Of a stretch of DNA of 64,000 nt, positions 16,580 to 25,345 are shown piece by piece. The notes under the pieces were generated by a model. The model was not told the DNA's origin, did no database searches, and saw nothing but the letters and a program-made list of their open reading frames with translations. How positions within the stretch are numbered: the first letter of the stretch is position 1; each line of letters opens with the position of its first letter. The stretch is from Methanosarcina sp. KYL-1 (GTDB lineage: Archaea; Halobacteriota; Methanosarcinia; Methanosarcinales; Methanosarcinaceae). A program made the position numbers and the translations under genes. Where the stretch lies: positions 1 to 64,000 of the forward strand of contig NZ_VOUA01000014.1 in assembly GCF_024372725.1 (NCBI RefSeq), in the 5' to 3' direction.

Positions 16580-17553
16580 TCCGCATCCACTCCCCTTTTT
16601 CCGTTTTCTTTCTCTTTTCCTTCGAACCCGAACCCTATCAGTGCGATGGACATTACACAGAGAGTGATACAGATTCCCGGGGGCAGGTACCACCACCACA
16701 TGTCCCTGATAAAACCGCCCCGGGAAAAGGCAAAGGAAAGCATGATTCCCCAGCTTTTCATGCTTATGTCCCCGAGTCCCAGGAAGGAGAGTGAGGCTTC
16801 CGAAATCATTGCCGAAGCCGTCGCCAGCATGAACTTGGGCAGCAGGACGTGGAAGAGGTTAGGGAAGATGTCCGATGCCATGATGTGAACTGAGGAGAAG
16901 CCCATGCATCGGGCACTTTTGACATAACCTGCTTCCCTTATCTGGAGGGTTTTTGAGCGGACAACCCTGGCAATGGACTCCCAGGAAAGAAGCCCCAGGA
17001 CAAGGATAAGGGTCCAGATGCTCGGGCGGAGAAATGCTCCCAGGATTATGATCAGGGGGATCTTCGGGATTATCAGGACAACGTCGGTAAAGCCCATAAG
17101 CAGCTCGTCAAGCGTCCCCCTGAAGTATCCTGAAAATAGCCCTATCATGAGGCCTATTAAGGTTGAGATGCAGGCCGAAGCAAAGCCCACCATCATCGAG
17201 ATTCTGGCCCCGTAAACCAGTTCCGAGAGTATGTCATTTCCGATATCGTTTGTCCCCAGAAGGTGGGCAGTCGACGGGGCTTCATAGGGCATGAAGCGCT
17301 CGGTTGGTGAGTAAGGGGCAAAAAGGACGGGTAAGAGGGCAAGAATGAGGAAAAAAGTAAAGAGAAAAAGCCCTCCTCTATTGAATCTTTTCAGGTTTCT
17401 TTCGTATCTCCGGATATCAAGGTTTATATTGTGGGCTAGAAAACCTTTCCACTGCCGGGCATTTTCCTGGATGATATTTTTCCGGATGGTATTTCCCTGG
17501 ATTGTACTTTCCTGAATTGTACTTTCCCGTACGTACGCTTCCTCCTGCATCAT
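16576..17553 (-). CDS. ABC transporter permease (DppC-like)
   Basis: This 325-residue inner-membrane subunit has six predicted segments and the DppC N-terminal region (FLILALLPVLFAPYSPTE). The EAA-type loop is ESIARVVRSKTLQIREAGYVKSARCMG, which docks to the ATPases. The first 35 residues contain repeats of the type STIQ/NTIQEN, encoded by about 15-bp repeats and probably not conserved; an internal start is possible. The gene overlaps both neighbours by 4 bp (ATGA), typical of this operon. Confidence 0.87.
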   Translation of the reverse strand: MMQEEAYVRESTIQESTIQGNTIRKNIIQENARQWKGFLAHNINLDIRRYERNLKRFNRGGLFLFTFFLILALLPVLFAPYSPTERFMPYEAPSTAHLLGTNDIGNDILSELVYGARISMMVGFASACISTLIGLMIGLFSGYFRGTLDELLMGFTDVVLIIPKIPLIIILGAFLRPSIWTLILVLGLLSWESIARVVRSKTLQIREAGYVKSARCMGFSSVHIMASDIFPNLFHVLLPKFMLATASAMISEASLSFLGLGDISMKSWGIMLSFAFSRGGFIRDMWWWYLPPGICITLCVMSIALIGFGFEGKEKENGKRGVDAE

Positions 17554-18497
17554 GCCGGCCTCCTGACTCTCGGGTCGGCAACTTCATACAGCAGATCCGC
17601 AAGCATGTTTGCGAGCAGGACTGCGAGGGCTATTACCAGAAACGATCCCTGAAGAACCGGATAATCTTTTCCGATTATTGCATCATAGATAAGGGTCCCC
17701 ATTCCGTTTAAGGAAAAAACGATTTCAGTAAACAGGGCTCCGCTGAAGAGAAACCCGAAATCAAGGGCAAGCAGGGTAATGATCGGAAGGGAAGCATTCT
17801 TTATGACGTGCCTGAAAAGGATGGATGTGTCGTAAAGGCCTTTTGCCCGGGCATAGAGGGCGTAAAGCTGCCCTTTTTCCTGTATGACACTCCCACGCAT
17901 TATCAGGAAGTTCCTGGAGGCGGAAAAGAGGGCCATCACAGTTACCGGTAAAAACATGTGGTGCGCGATACTTCCTGGGGTCGGGACGTCATAAAACCCC
18001 TTGAAAGGAAATAGCCCGAGCTTGAAGGCAAAGATCTCAAGGCAAAGCAGGGCAAGGAAATAGGGGGGTGTGCAGGAGAGGGTAATAAACCCGCAGCATG
18101 CCAGGCGGTTTGCCTTTGTTTCAGGTTTCCAGCCTGCATATGCCCCAAGAAGGGTCCCCAGTGCGGTTCCCAGGAGTACGGATACTCCCACAAAAAGGAG
18201 GGTCCAGCCAATCCTGTCCCTCAAGATATCGGCCACGGGGCTGTGGAGGTGATACGAATATCCCAGGTCAAGCCGGAGTAGGTCTCCGATGTAAGCTGTA
18301 AACTGCTCGTAAAGTGGCCTGTCCAGCCCCATCCCGGCCCTCAGCTCCTCCATTACTCCCTCCGAAACGTAGACGTCCTCTCCTATGAGGTTTTTTACGG
18401 GGTCTCCTGGCATGAGCCTCGGGAGCGCAAAGTTGAGAGTAACTATGAGGAAAAAAGAGGCCGCATACCTGACCACTTTTTTTAGCCCTTCACGCAT
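17550..18497 (-). CDS. ABC transporter permease (DppB-like)
   Basis: This 315-residue membrane subunit has the DppB start (an N-terminal transmembrane helix, then NFALPRLMPGDPV). The cytoplasmic coupling loop is FLIMRGSVIQEKGQLYALYARAKGL. It would form the channel with the DppC-like protein. A GGTGATAC site precedes ATG 18497. The 167-bp gap to the upstream binding-protein gene contains no obvious terminator hairpin, so continued transcription is likely. Confidence 0.87.
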   Translation of the reverse strand: MREGLKKVVRYAASFFLIVTLNFALPRLMPGDPVKNLIGEDVYVSEGVMEELRAGMGLDRPLYEQFTAYIGDLLRLDLGYSYHLHSPVADILRDRIGWTLLFVGVSVLLGTALGTLLGAYAGWKPETKANRLACCGFITLSCTPPYFLALLCLEIFAFKLGLFPFKGFYDVPTPGSIAHHMFLPVTVMALFSASRNFLIMRGSVIQEKGQLYALYARAKGLYDTSILFRHVIKNASLPIITLLALDFGFLFSGALFTEIVFSLNGMGTLIYDAIIGKDYPVLQGSFLVIALAVLLANMLADLLYEVADPRVRRPA

Positions 18498-18664
18498 TGT
18501 ATCACCTTCCCGTTTTCAAATCTCTTTGCCTTTTTCAAATCGTTTTGTCGTTTTCAAAGTGTCGTAGAGGCTGCCCTTTCCTCATACCTGGCCTCATACC
18601 TCATGTACGTTGAGGAAGGTGAAGCTGTACGACGAAATGAAAAAATATGGGGTCATGCGGTGCC

Positions 18665-20482
18665 TCAGATCCCATGTACATTCAAAAAGTTGTCCAGGTT
18701 ATAGATCCCGTAGAGAGGGTCTGCATACCAGCCTTCGAATTCCCGGTTGAACGGCGTTACCACATTGTTCCAGTAGAGGGGAATTGCCGGCAACTCTTCT
18801 GCATAGTAGTCCTGAAGCTCGTGGGCACAGGCCTCAAGTTCTGCGGGGTCAGTTGTTGCCAGGGCCTCGTCACAGAGCTGCAGGAACTTGGGGTCTTCCA
18901 CGTTGTGCATGACTCCCTGCCCGGTCCTTCTGGAATCGAAATAGCCGCTTCCCCAGCTTGCGTGCATAAGCATGCCCCAGGGGGTTGAACGGGTGACGGT
19001 CAGGTCATAGGCATAGCTGTCCTTCATGGTGATCCAGGTATCTGCGTCCACAGTCCTCAGGTTGGCGGCAATGCCCACCTGTTCCAGGTATTCCTTCAGA
19101 AGTTCCCCGGTGCGGGCATAGTCCGGCCTTATCAGGATTTCAAGTTCGATGTCTTTCCCGTCTTTGCCTTCAAGGATACCGTTTCCGTTGCTGTCCGAAT
19201 ATCCTGCATTTTCCAGGATTTTCCTGGCCTTTTCAGGGCTGTACTCAAGCTTTTCGGTTTCCTTGAAAGCCTCCATGGACGGAGGCACAAACCCGTGGTT
19301 CGGGACGTCTCCGTACCCGAGGGTCTCGAGCCTGACGATTTCCTCATAATTTACGGCATAGGAAAGTGCTTCCCTGAATTCAAGGTCCGAGAGGGGGGCT
19401 TTCTTCAGGTTAGGGGCCAGGAAGACAAGCCCGATGTTTGTCTTTTCCAGGAAGTCGAAATCTCCGGTCTTTTCAAGCTGCTCTATGTTGGGGTAGGGGT
19501 ATGACCCTGCGTACTTGTAATAAGTATCAGCATCCCCGTTTTCAAGGGCCAGGGTGGCTACGTCCACATTGGAATAAAAGTGGACCTCCACGCTTCCGAA
19601 TGCCGGGGCTTTTCCTTTCCAGTACGGGTTTTTCTCGAATACGAGTTTTCCGGCATTGAGGTCTATCTGCTTGAGGTAGTAGGGACCGCAGCCAACGTAT
19701 GGGCCTTCGTTTAAGTATTCCATGGGGTTCTCGATTGATTCCCATACATGGGCGGGCAGGATGTCGTAAGTCGCAAATTCAAGGTTGATGCGGGTGTAGG
19801 GCTTGTTGAATTTGAAGGTCACGGAGTTGTCGGCATCCGAAACTGCCGAACTTTCCAGGGTATCGTTGATCCACCTTGCCCAGGGGGTTTTTTCTCCGTA
19901 GTAGCGGATGGAAAACTCAATGTCTTTTGGGGTTACCTTTTTCCCGTCGCTCCAGTAAAGGTCATCTTTCAGGTAGAATGTCCACTGCGTGTTATTTTCC
20001 GAAACCTCGTAGCTTTCTGCCAGCTGCCCTACAAGGTGCCCGTCAGCATCCATTTTCATGAGGGGCGGGTTTGAGAGGTGGGCAAAAACCCCCAGGTTGG
20101 AATCCCCTATGAAGGACGCGGACTTTATCACGTTAGGGGTTGCGATTTTCAGGACCGAGCCGTCGGATTCAGCAGCCTGCTCCAGGTATGCGGCTGCTGC
20201 CCCGGTGAGAAACTCAGCTTCGGGCAGCTCTCCTTCCTCTCCCAGGTACAGGATTTTCATGTACAGGATGATCGTATCCGAAAGCTCACTTTTTGACATC
20301 TGGAGGCTTTCTCCTGCAGCTCCGGCTCCTTCCGCTCCTGCTGGAAGCATGTTTGAAACGAGCATGAGAATGAGCACGGTGAGGGCCAGTCCATGTTTCG
20401 ATCCCCCTTCCACCTTCTTCAACCCCTGTCTTAATTCCCGTTTCAATCCCTGTCTTATGGGCTGTTTGATCTCGTGTTTCAT
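18665..20482 (-). CDS. Solute-binding protein of oligopeptide/nickel class (SBP_bac_5)
   Basis: The start at 20482 (605 residues) is chosen because AGAGGCGACAAA precedes it and it does not overlap the upstream gene. The N-terminus is basic (repeated RQGLK elements), then a hydrophobic signal segment (LALTVLILMLVSNMLPAG). The mature part has the class 5 binding-protein domain (WTFYLKDDLYWSDGKKVTPKDIEFSI near residue 175). A calcium-type loop DSNGNGILEG also occurs. It would capture the substrate outside the membrane for the DppBCDF machinery. Peptide, nickel or another ligand cannot be told from sequence. Confidence 0.85.
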   Translation of the reverse strand: MKHEIKQPIRQGLKRELRQGLKKVEGGSKHGLALTVLILMLVSNMLPAGAEGAGAAGESLQMSKSELSDTIILYMKILYLGEEGELPEAEFLTGAAAAYLEQAAESDGSVLKIATPNVIKSASFIGDSNLGVFAHLSNPPLMKMDADGHLVGQLAESYEVSENNTQWTFYLKDDLYWSDGKKVTPKDIEFSIRYYGEKTPWARWINDTLESSAVSDADNSVTFKFNKPYTRINLEFATYDILPAHVWESIENPMEYLNEGPYVGCGPYYLKQIDLNAGKLVFEKNPYWKGKAPAFGSVEVHFYSNVDVATLALENGDADTYYKYAGSYPYPNIEQLEKTGDFDFLEKTNIGLVFLAPNLKKAPLSDLEFREALSYAVNYEEIVRLETLGYGDVPNHGFVPPSMEAFKETEKLEYSPEKARKILENAGYSDSNGNGILEGKDGKDIELEILIRPDYARTGELLKEYLEQVGIAANLRTVDADTWITMKDSYAYDLTVTRSTPWGMLMHASWGSGYFDSRRTGQGVMHNVEDPKFLQLCDEALATTDPAELEACAHELQDYYAEELPAIPLYWNNVVTPFNREFEGWYADPLYGIYNLDNFLNVHGI

Positions 20483-20501
20483 TTTGTCGCCTCTTTTTGC
20501 T

Positions 20502-21041
20502 TTAAACGCGTTTTCCATAAGCCGAAACTGCAAGAGCAGCCGCCATAACTCCGGATATCACCGGGAAAATTCCTGCAGGGCTTTTTTCGGTTTCTGCTTC
20601 CTGTTCTTCCGCAGCTTTCGAATCCGGATCTACGGAAACTTCCGAAGCTTGTATTGTGCCTTTTTTCTGGTTCAGGATGTCATTCCACTGGCCTTCGAAG
20701 TTCCCGCTGCCTGAAACCGGGGCCTTTACCCTGTAGACAATTTTCCTGTCGTCCAGCACGGAGAATACAAGGTTCTGGCCTGAAACGCTGACTCTTCCGT
20801 CTGCAGGGTATGAAGTCGAAACATAGGTGAACCCCTCAGGAATACTTTCCACAATTCCTGCAGCCCTGAGCCCGGAAATTGTGAGAATCACTTCAAACTC
20901 CTCGTTCGGGGCCGGGTTCTCTTTCGAAAAACTTCTCGTTATGCTGCTATCCTCTGCCGCTGCGGGCGATGTGAGAAGCACGGTGCATGAAATTATGAAT
21001 AAAATAAATAATAGTGTCCTTAATGTTCTTTTTCTTTCCAT
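20502..21041 (-). CDS. Secreted membrane-anchored protein leading the ABC operon
   Basis: The start at 21041 (179 residues) follows AAAGGTGTAAACAAA. A signal peptide (TLLFILFIISCTVLLTSPAAA) is followed by a beta-rich domain of the cell-surface repeat type (NPAPNEEFEVILTISGL...VYRVKAP). Then come an acidic linker (EEQEAETEK) and a C-terminal hydrophobic segment ending GKRV, resembling archaeal C-terminal sorting or anchor signals. It is 19 bp upstream of the binding protein and probably shares its promoter at about 21060-21085. It may help dock the binding protein; that is inference from position. Confidence 0.65.
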   Translation of the reverse strand: MERKRTLRTLLFILFIISCTVLLTSPAAAEDSSITRSFSKENPAPNEEFEVILTISGLRAAGIVESIPEGFTYVSTSYPADGRVSVSGQNLVFSVLDDRKIVYRVKAPVSGSGNFEGQWNDILNQKKGTIQASEVSVDPDSKAAEEQEAETEKSPAGIFPVISGVMAAALAVSAYGKRV

Positions 21042-21361
21042 TTTGTTTACACCTTTTAATAACATTAAGTAATATAATAGTTAAAAATCATACTAATTTA
21101 TCATTTTTTATGTAATAGGAACTAAACAATTTCGTGATATAAACCTTTTGATTTTTTTATAATATGCGTAAAAACCAGATTCAGGGCAAACCTTTGATCT
21201 TTTTAGATGCCGAATTGAATGGAAATGGGAGAGTGGGAAAAAGAAAAATGTTAAAAAAGAAGGTATTTACGAATCTTTAAGGCCTGTTTTTTATGATGCT
21301 TTTTTGTGCCGTTTTTTGCTTCTGCTTTTTGATGCTGTTTTATGACTCTGTTTTTGCGTTT

Positions 21362-22375
21362 TCATTTCCATGTTTCATTTTCTATCTGTTTTTCAATTTC
21401 CCTTGCCAGGTTCTCTTCCGAATGGAGGTAGAAAGAGGCTGGAAGGCCTGTATTTGAAATCATGTAGAGCAGGTTCATGGTTGTCCGGTTAAGCCCGGGG
21501 AAGCAGTTCAAAAGGGCACTCCTGGAGAGCCTGACCATTGTGTCGAGGGATTTTATTCCTGTCAGAAAGGTTTTGATTTCCTGGCTTTTCCGGCTTTTTT
21601 CAAAAATAAGGTCGATCCAGGTGTTCATTTCTTCAATCAGAAACTCTCTTGTCAGGTCTTCCGTGACAATGTAGTTTCTTCCTTTCTCGATATTCCTGAA
21701 GTACTCCCTGAAACTCTCTCCCTTTGCCAGGGTATAGACCTGCCCGAATTTCCCTGTATGCGAATCTGTGGTCGCGACTATTCCTTTTCCTAACGTTTCC
21801 GCAATGGAGATTGTTAGCTCGTTTTTCAGTTTCGGTTCGTGCATGTTATATTCCAGTACCGGGAAGAGCTTTGCAAGCCCGGGCACCACTGAAGGGTTTG
21901 GTTCCTGATGGAATTCAAACCAGAACGGGTGGTTGTATATGAATGGAAGCCTGTTTTTTTTCAGGTAGTGGACAAAGCTTTTCAGGCTGTGTTCGATTTC
22001 CGCAATCTCTCTGAGTTCCTCAAACTCTTCCCGGTCCAGGTCAAAGACGTTCACATGGAGCGTGTGTCCTGCCCATTCCGGGTCGTGCACCATCATTTCA
22101 ATTCCGGTGACCAGCTTTTCCCGTTCCCAGCCCAGGATTTCGTACGCTTCAACGGTATCGTGGTCTGTAAAAGTAATGAAATCCAGCCCCTCACCAAGGG
22201 CCTTTTCATAAAGTTTCTCAGGGTGCAGGTTTCCGGCTGGCAGCACGTCAAAAGAGCAGTTCGTGTGCACGTGCAGGTCCGCCCGCTTCCAGCCGCCCTC
22301 TTCCATGAGCTCCGCTGCTCTTTCCGGTGTTATGAGCTTCTCTGTGTAATTCCCCTGCCTTTCCCCCATAGGCAT
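21362..22375 (-). CDS. PHP-domain metal-dependent phosphoesterase
   Basis: This 337-residue protein has the PHP metal-binding motifs DLHVHTNCSFD (about residue 33), FTDHDTVEA (about 71), YNHPFWF (about 145) and TTDSHTG (about 200). These place it in the PHP superfamily with DNA polymerase-associated and histidinol-phosphatase-like enzymes. The roughly 120-residue helical C-terminus is not typical of small PHP phosphatases. A TATA-like GATATAAAAC lies upstream on the minus strand (about 22420). A fragment of a related gene end is found at 14714-14797. Substrate unknown. Confidence 0.8.
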   Translation of the reverse strand: MPMGERQGNYTEKLITPERAAELMEEGGWKRADLHVHTNCSFDVLPAGNLHPEKLYEKALGEGLDFITFTDHDTVEAYEILGWEREKLVTGIEMMVHDPEWAGHTLHVNVFDLDREEFEELREIAEIEHSLKSFVHYLKKNRLPFIYNHPFWFEFHQEPNPSVVPGLAKLFPVLEYNMHEPKLKNELTISIAETLGKGIVATTDSHTGKFGQVYTLAKGESFREYFRNIEKGRNYIVTEDLTREFLIEEMNTWIDLIFEKSRKSQEIKTFLTGIKSLDTMVRLSRSALLNCFPGLNRTTMNLLYMISNTGLPASFYLHSEENLAREIEKQIENETWK

Positions 22376-22679
22376 AGAATCCTGAGATTTTAATATTTTC
22401 TGATATTTGATTGGGTTTTATATCCCTATATGTATATATTATACCCTCTTTGAGATTAAGTTTTTCCGGGAATACCAGGGCATCAGTTTAAGTACCCGGA
22501 ATATGAGCCCTTGAGTGGAGGTGCTGCATTTTTCCTGATATAATCTACTTTGAGGATTTTTTCCTTTTTGAACTCTTATTAGGCCTTATTTTTTTCTTCT
22601 CTCCGACCACCACATTTTATAAATATGCTCGAATACTTTCACATCTTTGCAAAAAACAGAAACTGTAGGATGGTTGTCT

Positions 22680-23177
22680 ATGGGGCTGCTCAGAAAATTA
22701 TCAAAAATCATGGATGTAATGCATGAAAACGAGTCCGAGGAAAAGGGAAACGACTTCGAGAGGTATGTGGTAGACCTCTTCGACGAAAAAACCTTTTCCC
22801 TCATCCAGTGGACCACGGACATGGGAAGAAAACATACCCGTTTTGTCGAATCGGACTGTGGCCCTGACCTTGTCCTGCGCTACAGGCCCACAAACGAAGT
22901 CTTCTGCATCGAGTGCAAGTTCAGGTCTTCCCTCTACAAAGACAAGCTCCAATGGTCCGAACCCGCCCAGATTGAACGCTACCGGACCTTTGCCCGGGAT
23001 AACGAGGCCCCCTTTTTCGTGTTAATAGGCCTCGGGGGAAAAGCCAGGAAACCGAAAAGGATGTTTTGCATCCCTCTCGAGGAAGCGTGGTACCCGGCAC
23101 TTTACCCCAGCGTGTTTGAAAGATTTGAGCGGGACCCGAAGAAGAAATTTTCATGGAGAAAGGGGGATTTGAATTAA
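22680..23177 (+). CDS. PD-(D/E)XK-like nuclease-domain protein, first tandem copy
   Basis: The start at ATG 22680 gives 165 residues, exactly the length of the neighbouring paralogue. The core reads GNDFERYVVDLF, then ESDCGPDLVLRY, then EVFCIECKFRS. This is the E...D...ExK arrangement of PD-(D/E)XK nucleases, followed by QIERYRTFA as a possible motif IV. The conserved C-terminus (MFCIPLEEAWYPALYPSVFERF) is not one I can name. A TATA-like TTTTATAAATATG lies at about 22615-22627. It precedes a second copy, then NurA and HerA on the same strand, so a DNA-processing role is likely. Confidence 0.7.
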   Translation: MGLLRKLSKIMDVMHENESEEKGNDFERYVVDLFDEKTFSLIQWTTDMGRKHTRFVESDCGPDLVLRYRPTNEVFCIECKFRSSLYKDKLQWSEPAQIERYRTFARDNEAPFFVLIGLGGKARKPKRMFCIPLEEAWYPALYPSVFERFERDPKKKFSWRKGDLN

Positions 23178-23427
23178 ATTTCTCAGGCCTGAACTTTTTT
23201 AAGGATTCAGGTTTTTGGCTTCTCCAGGTTATCCGGTTTTAAGCTGCAGATCTACCCCACGTTCTCACCGGTTGCGCTTGCGCAACCGGCCTTTCCCGAA
23301 AAAGGTTTGAATTATACATGAAATCAGATTTATTTTTTAAGTAGTTCTAAAAATATTTCTAAACATATATAAATCTATATATTTATGCAGAAACTTCCTC
23401 TTTTTCTGGAATCACGGAGGTTTTATC

Positions 23428-23925
23428 ATAGGGTTTCTAACTAAACTAAGTAAAGTAGTTGATGTATTACTGGAAGATGAATCCGTGGAAAAAGGGGATA
23501 ATTTTGAAAGGTGTGTAGTAGACTTATTTGATAACAGGTATTTTTCCGTCGTCCAGTGGAGCACGGACATGGCACGAAAACATGACCGATTCGTCGAGTC
23601 AGATGCCGGGCCGGATATTGTCATGCGCTACATGCCAAAAAATGAAGTTTTTTGTGTAGAATGTAAGTTCCGGTCAGATCTATATGAGGGGAAACTTCAG
23701 TGGTCCAATCCCCAGCAGTTAAGGCGTTACCAGGATTTTGCCGCTGAAAACAGGCTCCCTTTCTTCGTTGTTGTAGGGCTTGGCGGGGACCCTGACAGCC
23801 CGGAAAGGATGTTCTGCATCCCTCTGGAGGAAGCAAGGTATCCGGGGCTCTATCCGAGTGTGTTTGAAAGGTTTGAGCGGAACCCTGAGAAGAACTTTTT
23901 CTGGAAAAATGGTGTGTTGAGTTGA
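23428..23925 (+). CDS. PD-(D/E)XK-like nuclease-domain protein, second tandem copy with apparent ATA start
   Basis: This copy aligns without gaps to the previous one over 165 residues when translation starts at ATA 23428, whose counterpart is the ATG of copy 1. A ribosome-binding site CACGGAGG (23413-23420) is 7 nt before ATA. No ATG, GTG or TTG exists in frame until GTG 23485, which would remove 19 conserved residues. The motifs NFERCVVDLF, DAGPDIVMRY, EVFCVECKFRS and QQLRRYQDFA are retained. A separate TATA-like run (23363-23385) suggests its own promoter. Either a non-AUG start or a recent start-codon mutation. Confidence 0.65.
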   Translation: MGFLTKLSKVVDVLLEDESVEKGDNFERCVVDLFDNRYFSVVQWSTDMARKHDRFVESDAGPDIVMRYMPKNEVFCVECKFRSDLYEGKLQWSNPQQLRRYQDFAAENRLPFFVVVGLGGDPDSPERMFCIPLEEARYPGLYPSVFERFERNPEKNFFWKNGVLS

Positions 23926-23980
23926 TATTTCAGTTACCCACTCAATAAATATATATCACTCCTGAAAGTATCTTCTGTTC

Positions 23981-25345
23981 ATGACCCTTGAGCCCGTGCA
24001 CATGCGGAAGATCTCGGAGCTGGCAGAGAGGATTGACCGGTCTTTTGAGTTTGAGGAGCCGAAGACTGCGGCTGATATTTATAAGCTTCTCGAGGAGTTG
24101 AAGGTAGACGGGAAGGTCATCCTGAAGGCTGTGGACCGGCTCTTCAGGGGGGTGGTCAGGACCGAGCTTATGGCGGAGTGCGAAGACCCTTACCCCGTGA
24201 CCTATGCCTGCGACAGCGGGAGCACGAACCCGAAGACCTATGACAGCGGGCTTTTTGTTGACTTCTGCCACTGCGGGCTGGCTGCAACGCCTACTGATCT
24301 TGATGTCCAGAGGTACAGGACGATTGTGTGTGCGGCTTATTCTTCTTCCCGGAGTGTGGCCATGCAGGCGACTTCCGGGTGGGAGGAGTTTGATGAGGGG
24401 ATGGGACGGGCAAAGCTTGTCAGGATTGCGCCGGACGAGCTGAATAAGAAATTTCCGGACATGGTGCACAGCCTTGCCATGTACCTGGCGGAGTCGGAGC
24501 ACATTCTTTTCATGAAGGACAGGGTGGACCCTTCAGGCTTTTTCATCATGGACGGGACGGTTTACCCGAAACAGCTCATGTACTGGCTGGTGCTGGATGA
24601 CGAGGACGTAAAAATCCGGCAGAATGAGGATGCCAGGAAGGTCCTCCAGAACTACATCGATATCGTGGACCATTTCCTGGAAAAGCGGGTTCCGGTTATC
24701 GGGTTTGTGAAAAATCCCATTGACATGCAGATCATGGACAGCGTCCGGAAAAAGAGCGAAGGCTTTGACCTGCCCTGGACGCTTGACTCCCAGTTTTTCC
24801 GAAACCTCCTATCACCTGAGAAATGCGGAAGCGAGGGCTCTGGACAGGGCTCAGGAGATTGGTATTCGGGGAATTCCGGTAAGAATGGTAAAAATGGAAG
24901 GAATCCCGGCAAAAATTTCGGTTCCAGAAGCTCTTATATTACCTATACGAACTGGTTCTTGCAACCCAACAGGTTTTACGAGAAGCTGTTATCTGGGACA
25001 TCTCCCCTTGCGGCAGGCGACAGGCTCCGGCAGCAGCTTCGGCACAAATTCCCGCTGGAAGATTACGCTTTATGCTTTTTCATGCTCTACGTCCCTTCCA
25101 CGGACGTGGTCTTCAAGGTCGAGTCCCCTTACGGGCTCGTAAAAGACGATTTCCTGCGGATGCAAATTACCAAAAAGGTGCTCTTCGACCTTTCCCTTCA
25201 TGGTTTTCCCCTCACTTTAACGAAGGCGGACCACCTGGCAAAAATCCGGAAGGTGGAAAGGCAAGAGATTGACAAATTCTTTGAAAACATGAGTCCTGAT
25301 AAAGATTATAATGACACACGTTGGGGTAAGATCAGTGAAGTATGA
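23981..25345 (+). CDS. nurA: NurA nuclease
   Basis: This 454-residue NurA-domain protein has the metal-binding motif ACDSGSTNP with D78, and downstream GFFIMDGTVYPKQL supplying another acidic residue. NurA is the nuclease partner of the HerA helicase in archaeal DNA double-strand-break end resection. The ATG at 23981 is about 30 bp from a TATA box AATAAATATATATC (23945-23958), so the mRNA is probably leaderless. Residues about 285-320 are a glycine/serine/asparagine-rich insertion. The 3' end overlaps herA by 35 bp, supporting coupled production of the complex. Confidence 0.9.
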   Translation: MTLEPVHMRKISELAERIDRSFEFEEPKTAADIYKLLEELKVDGKVILKAVDRLFRGVVRTELMAECEDPYPVTYACDSGSTNPKTYDSGLFVDFCHCGLAATPTDLDVQRYRTIVCAAYSSSRSVAMQATSGWEEFDEGMGRAKLVRIAPDELNKKFPDMVHSLAMYLAESEHILFMKDRVDPSGFFIMDGTVYPKQLMYWLVLDDEDVKIRQNEDARKVLQNYIDIVDHFLEKRVPVIGFVKNPIDMQIMDSVRKKSEGFDLPWTLDSQFFRNLLSPEKCGSEGSGQGSGDWYSGNSGKNGKNGRNPGKNFGSRSSYITYTNWFLQPNRFYEKLLSGTSPLAAGDRLRQQLRHKFPLEDYALCFFMLYVPSTDVVFKVESPYGLVKDDFLRMQITKKVLFDLSLHGFPLTLTKADHLAKIRKVERQEIDKFFENMSPDKDYNDTRWGKISEV

